From an uncultured Lachnospiraceae bacterium (GTDB lineage Bacteria; Bacillota; Clostridia; Lachnospirales; Lachnospiraceae): 52,413 nt of DNA. The DNA lies in contig CANQDS010000006.1 in NCBI GenBank assembly GCA_947593655.1, positions 1 through 52,413 on the forward strand, written 5' to 3'. This document shows positions 1 through 7,142 of this stretch, piece by piece. Numbering within the stretch: position 1 is the stretch's first letter; each line of letters opens with the position of its first letter. Below the pieces are notes generated by a model, which did no database searches, was not told where the DNA came from, and saw nothing but the letters and a program-made list of their open reading frames with translations. Both the position numbers and the translations under genes were made by a program.

Positions 1-413
1 ATACAGGCGGATATACGATGCCAGAAAATACAATACCATGAACCAGCCCACATAGGTAAACGCATTTGACGCCTTCAAAAACGTCTGAAGTAGAGTCCCC
101 ACTGCGAGGCACAGCGGAACCAGCCTCCGATGTTTCTGCTCATCCATTGCCCTGATTAACAGGTTCAAAAACGGGATAAAAAGATAGAATACCAGATAGG
201 ACGATGTAAATCCCGTTCCGATTCCATAGACCGGAAGTATGGTTTTTATCAGTTCTTTGAAGCTGAATGGCTGATAGCCACTGAGAAAAAAGACCAGCCA
301 GATGCAGATATTATAAAATTCCACTTCAAGTACAAGTTTTAAAAATTTCCTCATGTTGATTTCTGATCTGCACATGAAATATCCAGCATCAGAACATTAG
401 CCGCAACGGCTAC
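1..413 (-). pseudogene. Acyltransferase family 3 remnant, 5'-truncated and frameshifted, cut by window edge
   Basis: Read on the minus strand from about position 375, this encodes a membrane protein with GYFMCRSEIN followed by VEFYNI and several hydrophobic segments. That matches the middle of acyltransferase family 3 proteins, such as the intact one at 13721-14857, which has GYFGINSHMK then VEFYSI. A family member should have about 60-70 residues before this point, including the histidine segment. Here only a short piece (VAVAANVL, positions 413-390) is found. It is one base out of frame with the rest and preceded by a stop. The gene above it ends at 484, so there is no room for the missing N-terminus. 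I read it as a decayed copy; the 3' end lies outside the window. Confidence 0.6.
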
Positions 414-483
414 TTTTTATCCATGCTGTCTCTGGCTCAGTGTTTCCCTTATTGAAAATATACCATAAAGTCCCATTTATATG

Positions 484-918
484 TCACTCAATCCTGCTAT
501 CATCCGCCTTGAATATCCACAGCTTGCTTAAGATATAATTGAGCAGGATGACAACTCCCTGCGCAGCTGCCTTGACCGGAAGATCAGGAAGACCGATCCG
601 CTCTATAAACAGCCAGATCAGGATTTCCTCCACCAGAAGCGTCAGAAGCCTTGCCTCTATAAAATGCAGAAACTGATACGCCGTTTCCTGCTTTATCCCC
701 GTTTTTCCATTAAAAACCCACTTCCGATTAGTAAAATAGGCGAACAGCACCGCAAGCACCCACGAAGCAGCATTCGCGGCTGTCGGTTTCGGAATCACGG
801 TATGAACAAAAAACAAATAAGATGCAGTGCTTATAAGAAAAGTAAGCATTCCAAAAACAAGGTACAGGATTATCTGCATCCGCCCATATCGGGTATTTAT
901 TTCTTTCCCGCTTTTCAT
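484..918 (-). CDS. GtrA-like membrane protein
   Basis: This is a 144-residue protein with four hydrophobic segments and little else, the size and layout of the GtrA family. It includes the family-typical NRKWVF after the second segment and LNYILSKLWIF near the C-terminus. GtrA-type proteins are thought to help move polyprenyl-phosphate-linked sugars across the membrane for glycan decoration. Its ATG overlaps the stop of the acyltransferase gene upstream (ATGA), so the two are probably translationally coupled. Being last in a module with a UbiA-type transferase and a GT-C enzyme suggests a role in flipping the lipid-linked sugar made there. That role is inferred. Confidence 0.85.
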   Translation of the reverse strand: MKSGKEINTRYGRMQIILYLVFGMLTFLISTASYLFFVHTVIPKPTAANAASWVLAVLFAYFTNRKWVFNGKTGIKQETAYQFLHFIEARLLTLLVEEILIWLFIERIGLPDLPVKAAAQGVVILLNYILSKLWIFKADDSRIE

Positions 919-2031
919 CTTTTTCCCATCCTTGCCTGATCATTCCTTTCCTCTGTACTGCCAGAAACGGACACCGGCAGATTTTCTGTCCACCCGAGCA
1001 GCCGTGCCGCCAGTGCGCACGCAGCCACTGCTGCAATGAAATAAAAAACCGCCTTTCCTGTGTCCACAATGATCCCCTGTGCGGGAAGCAGAACATTGCC
1101 CAGCTTGACCAGCAGTAAAAACACAAATGACTGATACAGAAAAATCGTCATGCTCCGTCTGCTGAATAATGCCAATATCTTTCCTGGAAAACTGCCTGCC
1201 GGAATACCGGCAAGAACAGAATCAATTGCCGGAAGGAAACGGAATATCATGCACATTGCTGCACAGGAATAAAAAAAGAACATCATATTCGGCGGAAATT
1301 TATTTTCCTGCATATTCAGCGTTCCTCCAGATAATCCAAGAACAGCCATGCCGATAATACCGACCGCTGTTCCAGTCCAGAAGCCATACCCCCCCCACAG
1401 CAGTTTTTACAGCTTTCCTGATTTCGTTATAAAACAATCCTGCATAAACCCATATCGAATAAAATGCAATTTCCTGAAAAAGGGGGCTTCCGACAAAAAG
1501 TGAAACAAAATATAATATCCACAAAACCGGAAAGCAGAGATATCTTCCCTTAGAATCATGGCATTTCATAAGCAGCGGAAAAAACAGCATGATTCCAAGG
1601 TACACCGGAATAAACCATAAAGCCCATGTTAAATACGGCAGATCCGTAACCTGACTTCCCAGCGGAACCACCCATGTCACAAGCACTTTGACCGCATACG
1701 CCGTGTTAAGTGTCTTTTTATAGAAACTGTACGCCAGTGTAAGCAGAATACAAAAAAATGCATAAATCCAATATGGCGCAAGCACCCGTAAGAATCTCTT
1801 TCGGATAAACTTTATGTACTTTGTCTTTTTCCCCATGCTGTTCCCTGCACCCGCAACAAAGAAAAACAACGGCATCTCTAACAGGAGAAATGATTTCAGC
1901 CCAGAGACAGGGTACATGGAAAACACGCCGCTCCAGTAGAGCACATGCACAAATATGACCCATAGCATTGCAAGTCCGCGCAGCCTGTCGATTGACAAAT
2001 CCCTCAAAGGTTCCGCTTCTAAACGTTCCAT
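915..2031 (-). CDS. Acyltransferase family 3, frameshifted at a G8 run (probably phase-off)
   Basis: An integral membrane acyltransferase that would acylate, often O-acetylate, a surface sugar. The N-terminal part shows the family opening IDRLRGLAMLWVIFVHV with its conserved histidine, then PLFFFVAGAG. Reading stops making sense at a run of eight G (1389-1396), where the frame runs into unrelated residues and stops at 1300. The correct C-terminal part (YGFWTGTAVGIIGMAV onwards, ending at 915) is in another frame. A run of seven G would join the two into about 371 residues, a normal family length. The start at 2031 is chosen because GGAG lies 10 nt upstream; it overlaps the HAD gene. This could be slipped-strand phase variation, a true mutation or an assembly error. 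Confidence 0.8.
1389..1396 (-). repeat. G8 homopolymer run inside acyltransferase gene
   Basis: Eight C on the plus strand, so eight G in the coding strand. The reading frame breaks exactly here; a length of seven restores it through Val-Gly-Gly-Tyr-Gly. Confidence 0.9.
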
Positions 2032-2585
2032 CTTTGAATCACTCCTTTCCGGATCAGCCATGCATGATCTGCAAGTTCTGCGAGCGGTAAATCCGAAACA
2101 GAATCAGAATAAAAACCGTCCACACGGCATACCCCCATTTCTGTCTGCAGCCGAAATGCTTTTTCCCTGCCATAGCAGTTTTTCCCTGTAAACCGCCCAG
2201 TCTGCGGATCCACGCGTGATGCAATCAGATGCCTGATTCCCAGCCGCCGGCAGATTGGAAGCAGCAGAAACTCCGGAGACGCAGATATTACCACATCCTC
2301 CGGTTCCTTCCTATCCAGATACCACTGCTGGATCCCTGCATAGTTTTGCTCCCAAAACTCCTCCGCCAGTCTTTCTGCATCCACTCCTTGCAAAAATGAG
2401 AAAAAACACTCTTTCATTTTCGTCTTTCCAAACTTTTTCCTTAAATAACCACAAATTCCAAAAAGCTGCATTGGGAAGAAGCGAACCAGCGCAGGATGAC
2501 GCCGCAATGCAAACAGATAAAACCTGACGCTGCTGTCCCCGTTGTAAATCGTGCCGTCAAAATCATATACATTCATATATTTCAT
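2019..2585 (-). CDS. HAD-superfamily phosphatase (subclass IB-like)
   Basis: A soluble HAD hydrolase of 188 residues. Motif I is YDFDGTIYNGD near the N-terminus. Motif II appears as VVISASPEF, and the acidic motif III/IV as FYSDSVSDLPL near the end. This pattern is that of phosphoserine-phosphatase-like HAD-IB enzymes. The start used is the ATG at 2585, which overlaps the stop of the upstream gene (ATGA) behind GAAGG. Its place beside a UbiA-type phosphoribosyltransferase-like gene suggests it removes the 5-phosphate from a polyprenyl-phosphate-phosphopentose. In other bacteria HAD domains occur fused to or beside such UbiA proteins. The substrate is inferred, not shown. Confidence 0.8.
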   Translation of the reverse strand: MKYMNVYDFDGTIYNGDSSVRFYLFALRRHPALVRFFPMQLFGICGYLRKKFGKTKMKECFFSFLQGVDAERLAEEFWEQNYAGIQQWYLDRKEPEDVVISASPEFLLLPICRRLGIRHLIASRVDPQTGRFTGKNCYGREKAFRLQTEMGVCRVDGFYSDSVSDLPLAELADHAWLIRKGVIQRWNV

Positions 2586-4327
2586 TTCCCTTCCTTCAAA
2601 CGCCACGCCCATAGGTCGGTATCTGCCGCACGTTCTTCATCCGCCAATATGTAATATTCTGATATAAAACCAGCAATTTCATACTTTGGATTCGTCAAAA
2701 GATCCTCATTCTTCCTGCCCGTTCCTACCAGCACATCCGGAAGTTCCTTATACTGTTTAAAATAGTCCAGCAGGGGATCCGCATCGTAAAACCCCTTAAA
2801 CAGATACTGCGCATCAAATGTCCACGGAGTATACATACTCGCATCCGACATTAAATAAACAGACGGTTCCAGCGTGACTACGCACAGGCGGTCTCCGGAA
2901 TGTATATTTTTATCGGCAAATGTTTCAAGCCCGTCCAGATACTCCTTCTTTTCCGCCGTGGTAAACATCCCCCGAAATGCCCCTGCGCGTACCGGTTCCG
3001 GCGAATATCTGAGGAAATTCGCATCGCCGTATATATAACCATAACTATGCAGAAGTCCGACTGCCGTAAGGATCATGCAGAACACTGCATACCTTCTTCG
3101 GCATTTCCCCTCATCTGCTTCCTCTTCCGTTTCTGCTTTCCCCGCCGCCGATCCGATATGTTCATAAAGAAACATGCATAAAACCATTGCAAGAAACGGC
3201 GCAGATGCAGACACTCCAAGCAAAACATTTTTATTGTCACTGGTAAACGAATAAACCAAGACAAAAAGGAACTCTACCGCATAAAACAGGAAATGCTCCC
3301 TCTGGTATTTCTCCCCCAGCATGGCAAGCATTGCCGCTGCGCCGATTACAAGCCCGAATATGGCAAAACCGTACCCGGTTCTGTTTGGAAGAACCGATGC
3401 CAGAGCAAACAGCGCATATGCAGACAGGGCATATGCTTTTCTATTTTCCGTGCCTGCTTTTTTCCAAATCAAAAAAAGTGCCGTCAGATATATCAGAAAC
3501 ATTAAAATATAAGGGCGACAGAAAAAACGTCCGAAGCCCACGATAAACGTCCGGTAAAAAAAGTTCCAATTAACCGGCCCCCTGAACTTTGTATGCGGCG
3601 CATTCAGCACTGCGCGCATTGCAGCCTGAAATTCTTCCACCGAACCTTCAGCAAAAATCCAGATAAAAAAGATAATGCCAACAACCGCCACACCGGCGGC
3701 AAATGCTGCACTTCTTTTAATCTGGAATCCGTTCCGGTTTTTGAAGAATACATAAAACGCCAGGAAAACCGCTATAACGGCAAATGTCGGATAATTAAGG
3801 CAGACCAGCCCAGACAGGATTCCAGCTGTTAAACAGCGCCCCCACCCACTCTTTTCTGATTCCGACGTATATAATAAAACGCATGCGCAGGACAGCAGCA
3901 ATGCTGAAATACTATTATAATTCAAGCGCAGGACCGGAGCCAGAAACACCATAGGGAGCAGATAGAAAACAATATTCTTATCCTGATACTTTTTATTCAA
4001 CAGATGAATATTTATAACTGCTGCCGCCAATGCAATGGTAAACCCGGTTAATCGAAAATACAGCACCACTCCGTCTAATGACGGCACAAACGCCTGATAA
4101 AGCATCCCCAGGGGTGCCAAAAGAAAATATCCCGTGTGCCCGTCCCAAATGGACATCAAAGGAATCTTCCCCTGCAGCACCTGGTACACCGAAGAAACAT
4201 GGTAGACCTCATCCTCCAAGTCAATTCCCAGAAACTCCCTGAAATATAGCGCCAGTAAGCCGGATGCAAAAAACAGGCACAAAAATATTCCGGCTTTCCA
4301 TTGTTTTTTCCAAAATATGTCCTTCAT
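2582..4327 (-). CDS. Multi-spanning GT-C-type glycosyltransferase
   Basis: A membrane protein of 581 residues with about ten hydrophobic segments in the N-terminal two thirds and a soluble C-terminal domain. The first outside loop has an acidic pair in FLGIDLEDEVYH, the layout of GT-C transferases of the ArnT/PMT type, which use a polyprenyl-phosphate-sugar donor. The C-terminal part (DRLCVVTLEPSVYLM, PEPVRAG) looks like the periplasmic-side domain of such enzymes. The ATG at 4327 is used because GAGGTGG precedes it; the open frame runs further upstream without good coding sequence. It lies directly after the UbiA-type gene and overlaps the HAD gene, so it probably transfers the sugar those two make. 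Acceptor unknown. Confidence 0.75.
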   Translation of the reverse strand: MKDIFWKKQWKAGIFLCLFFASGLLALYFREFLGIDLEDEVYHVSSVYQVLQGKIPLMSIWDGHTGYFLLAPLGMLYQAFVPSLDGVVLYFRLTGFTIALAAAVINIHLLNKKYQDKNIVFYLLPMVFLAPVLRLNYNSISALLLSCACVLLYTSESEKSGWGRCLTAGILSGLVCLNYPTFAVIAVFLAFYVFFKNRNGFQIKRSAAFAAGVAVVGIIFFIWIFAEGSVEEFQAAMRAVLNAPHTKFRGPVNWNFFYRTFIVGFGRFFCRPYILMFLIYLTALFLIWKKAGTENRKAYALSAYALFALASVLPNRTGYGFAIFGLVIGAAAMLAMLGEKYQREHFLFYAVEFLFVLVYSFTSDNKNVLLGVSASAPFLAMVLCMFLYEHIGSAAGKAETEEEADEGKCRRRYAVFCMILTAVGLLHSYGYIYGDANFLRYSPEPVRAGAFRGMFTTAEKKEYLDGLETFADKNIHSGDRLCVVTLEPSVYLMSDASMYTPWTFDAQYLFKGFYDADPLLDYFKQYKELPDVLVGTGRKNEDLLTNPKYEIAGFISEYYILADEERAADTDLWAWRLKEGK

Positions 4328-4337
4328 TTTTCCACCT

Positions 4338-5184
4338 CTAAAAACAATAAAGCAAAACCGTAATCCCGATGGCATATGCTGCGGAAAGCAGCAGCAGGAG
4401 CCTGTCCTGCGCCAGCACTTCCACCGGATCCCCGTCTGAATGTCCTTCAATATCATAACTGTACCTCATCATGATTATGATAAATACGGGAACCGTCCAT
4501 TTCATATATGAATTTGCAATCTCAATGCTCCACAAGGCATAAAAAACATCGACCAGCGCCACGCATACGTACATATTCTTATCCAGAAAGGTTTCGCTAT
4601 AATATTTCAGCACTTCACGGGTATCCGAATCCGACTGCTTCTGCAGCTCATTACGCCTCTTTCCCAGCCCCATGTACAGCGCTCCGGTAATCACGACCAG
4701 ATAAAGCCATCCCGAAATGGCAATTTCCGTCAAAAAGCCCCCATAAAGAATACGGATAACAAATCCTGCGGCCAGAACAATGACATCAACAATCGGCCGG
4801 TTTTTCAATCCGAAGCTGTACGCTATATTCAGGAGAAAATAAGCCGCGACAAAAAATACCCCCCCCGATTTTATTCGTTGCAGCAACAAGCAATACCGAC
4901 AGCATCATGCAGCACCCGATCAAAAAAACAGCGGTTTTCCTGCTGACAGCACCGCTTGCCAGAGGCCTGTTCTTCTTGGCTGGATGATTCCTGTCTTTTT
5001 CAATATCCCGCAGATCATTCAGAATATATACCGCCGATGAAGCCATGCAGAAAGAACATACGCCCAGAATCCCAGCCCCCAGCCTTTCCCTGTCAAGCAG
5101 TTCTTTCCCGAAGAACAACGGAATCAATATTAATAAATTTTTTATGTAATGCTTTATGCGCAGCAATTTAAAATACTTTTTCAT
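4338..5184 (-). CDS. UbiA-family polyprenyl-phosphate phosphoribosyltransferase-like, frameshifted at a G8 run
   Basis: An intramembrane prenyltransferase resembling decaprenyl-phosphate 5-phosphoribose synthases. The N-terminus has RIKHYIKNLLILIPLFF and the first Asp-rich motif NDLRDIEKD. The second half has FGLKNRPIVDVIVLAAGFVIR and, near the end, GDPVEVLAQDRLLLL, also typical of that group. The frame breaks at eight G (4859-4866). The N-terminal part then stops at 4786, while the C-terminal part continues in another frame to 4338. Seven G would give a continuous protein of about 281 residues, the usual length. The start ATG at 5184 overlaps the DegT stop. As sequenced the gene should be inactive. 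Phase variation, decay or assembly error are all possible. Confidence 0.8.
4859..4866 (-). repeat. G8 homopolymer run inside UbiA-type gene
   Basis: Eight C on the plus strand, so eight G in the coding strand, within a predicted membrane segment (Ile-Gly-Gly-Val). The open frame is lost exactly at this run and would be regained with seven G. Confidence 0.9.
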
Positions 5185-6290
5185 TTCCTGCACCCCAGGA
5201 TAATCCCGCAGATCCGGTCCACGTCTTCCAGTGCAAGGTCCGCATACATCGGCAGCGTCAGCACGCGCCGGCTGACATGCAGCGCCACCGGCGTCTCCCT
5301 CACATCATATTTCCTATGGAAGCAGGAAAAAGTATTCGTCAGCGGATAGAAATACTTCCTCGCGCCGATTCCATTTTCCGCCAGCCTCTCAAATACTTCC
5401 TCCCTGCTCGCCCCGAACGCCTTTTCCTCAAATACGACCGGAAAATATGCATAATTCTGCTTCACATCCTTCTGGACAGCATTCAGCTGGAGGCCTTCGA
5501 TTCCTTCCAGATGGCTCCGGTAGCGCTCGGCAGCTTTCTTACGCTTCCCGATTTCCTCCTCCACATGGCGCAGATTGCACAAACCCATGGCTGCGCAGAA
5601 TTCGTTCATCTTGGCATTCGCGCCAACCGCGCTGACTTCCTCCGGACCGTGGATTCCGAAATTCTTAAGCTCATAGATGGCATTGCCAAACCCCTGATCG
5701 CGGTAGCAGACTGCCCCGCCCTCCAGGCTGTTGAATACCTTCGTGGCATGGAAGCTGAAACAGGAAGCATCTCCGAAGCTCCCGATCCCCCTGCCCTTAT
5801 AAGTCTCGCCGAACGTATGCGCAGCGTCATAGATCACCTTCAGCTCATATTTGCGGGCGATCCGCTCAATCTCTTCGATGTTGCAGATATTTCCATATAC
5901 ATGCACGGGCAGGATCGCACAGGTATAATCCGTGATCAGGCTTTCCAGCTTTTCGACATCCATGGTAAAATCATCCGGGTTGATGTCGCAGAATACCGGC
6001 GTGAGCCCATTCCTTACAATGGCATGCGTCGTTGACGCAAACGTAAACGGAGTCGTGATGACCTCTCCCTGCAGGTTCATTGCCTGCAGGGTAAGTTCCA
6101 GCGCCATGTGCCCGTTGGTAAGCAGATCGATGTTCTCCACTCCAAGGTATTCTTTCAGTTTTTCCTGAAACTCCCTATGCTTTGGCCCCATATTCGTCAG
6201 CCAGCGGGAATCCCACATGCTTCTGATTTCCTCTATGTACTCTTCAAATCCCGGCATTGAGGAACGCGTTACTAAAATTTGGTCTTGCAT
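5181..6290 (-). CDS. DegT/DnrJ/EryC1-family PLP-dependent sugar aminotransferase
   Basis: A 369-residue aminotransferase of the DegT family, which normally transfers an amino group to a nucleotide-keto-sugar. Visible features are TNGHMALELTLQA near residue 55, TTPFTFASTTHAIVRNG, IYDAAHTFGETYKG, and the PLP-lysine segment SFHATKVFNSLEGGA. NFGIHG and KMNEFCAAMGLCNL complete the pattern. The ATG at 6290 is preferred because AGGAAAG lies about 10 nt upstream; a TTG at 6320 lacks such a site. It follows the DapB-like reductase and overlaps the UbiA-type gene. Its substrate may be a nucleotide sugar of the capsule, but the unusual neighbours leave other carbonyl substrates possible. Confidence 0.92.
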   Translation of the reverse strand: MQDQILVTRSSMPGFEEYIEEIRSMWDSRWLTNMGPKHREFQEKLKEYLGVENIDLLTNGHMALELTLQAMNLQGEVITTPFTFASTTHAIVRNGLTPVFCDINPDDFTMDVEKLESLITDYTCAILPVHVYGNICNIEEIERIARKYELKVIYDAAHTFGETYKGRGIGSFGDASCFSFHATKVFNSLEGGAVCYRDQGFGNAIYELKNFGIHGPEEVSAVGANAKMNEFCAAMGLCNLRHVEEEIGKRKKAAERYRSHLEGIEGLQLNAVQKDVKQNYAYFPVVFEEKAFGASREEVFERLAENGIGARKYFYPLTNTFSCFHRKYDVRETPVALHVSRRVLTLPMYADLALEDVDRICGIILGCRK

Positions 6291-6344
6291 ACAATCACAC
6301 TTTCCTAAATCTTTATCCAAAACAGACGAAAAGAAATTCTTCTG

Positions 6345-7118
6345 TTATTTATTCCCTTTTGCAGCAGCCCTTTCTTCTAAGTCTGTTATTATATCTCTCA
6401 TCAGATAAAATCCATGCTTTCCTTTCAAAAACTCCGCTGCAAGAATGGCGCCGTTTGCAAATGCCTGTCTCGATAATGATTCATGCGACAAAATAATCCT
6501 TTCAACACCATCTGTAGCTATCGCTTTATGCACTCCCACATAGCCGTCCAGACGAACAGAATGAATTGGCACATTTTCCCGCCCCGCCGCCTGTGATAGC
6601 ATCCGGGCAGTTGCAGTAGGTTTTTTCTTATCACTTGGATGCATTTCAATAATCTCAAAATCAAAATCAGGACACACCTGAGATATTTTTTTGCAAAAAT
6701 CCATCAATAAATTGATGCCAACCGTAAGATTGGGACAATATGCAATCCCAATCCCATAATGCTCTGCCAAATGCTCAAACCGGCTAATTTCTTCTATAGA
6801 ATGGTTTGTCGTACATATTATTAAATTTGCACGAACTGCTCCGCATAACTCAATAAGCGGAAAAGCCATTTCCTGATGAGAAAAATCTACAATCAGATCC
6901 AGTGAAATACCTTCCAGATTCTTTACTGCTTCACTGATAGGTATAATGCTTACTTTTTGACCACTGTCCTTAGCACCCACAATCTCGCCAATATCCTTAT
7001 AAGCATTTTTACTGTTCTCCCTGCAAAGCACCATTACAAGGTTATATCCCTCCATTGCCAGTATTTTTTCACACAAAGCCTTTGCCGCACGTCCAAAGCC
7101 GCATATCGCAATATTCAT
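6345..7118 (-). CDS. DapB-like NAD(P)-dependent reductase
   Basis: A 257-residue protein with an N-terminal Rossmann nucleotide site (ICGFGRAAKAL). Further DapB-like segments are LIVDFSHQEM, ICTTNHSIEEI and a long C-terminal domain with CPNLTVGINLL. In true dihydrodipicolinate reductases the active site is H-H-x-x-K followed by A-P-S-G-T. Here the same place reads EMHPSDKKKPTATA, so the second histidine and the substrate loop differ. That argues for a changed substrate rather than lysine biosynthesis. The start at 7118 has GGAGG eight nt upstream; the ATG at 7124 is too close to it. Its neighbours are a racemase, an ATP-grasp ligase and an aminotransferase, which suggests modification of an amino acid or keto acid. 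Confidence 0.75.
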   Translation of the reverse strand: MNIAICGFGRAAKALCEKILAMEGYNLVMVLCRENSKNAYKDIGEIVGAKDSGQKVSIIPISEAVKNLEGISLDLIVDFSHQEMAFPLIELCGAVRANLIICTTNHSIEEISRFEHLAEHYGIGIAYCPNLTVGINLLMDFCKKISQVCPDFDFEIIEMHPSDKKKPTATARMLSQAAGRENVPIHSVRLDGYVGVHKAIATDGVERIILSHESLSRQAFANGAILAAEFLKGKHGFYLMRDIITDLEERAAAKGNK

Positions 7119-7142
7119 TTTCATAACCTCCAGATTAAGATT

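Noticed and set aside
728-1126. Minus-strand frame of 132 codons between acyltransferase and GtrA
   Set aside because: Out of frame with both real genes; no family pattern.
5277-6035. Plus-strand frame of 252 codons
   Set aside because: Antisense to the DegT aminotransferase; no recognisable domain.
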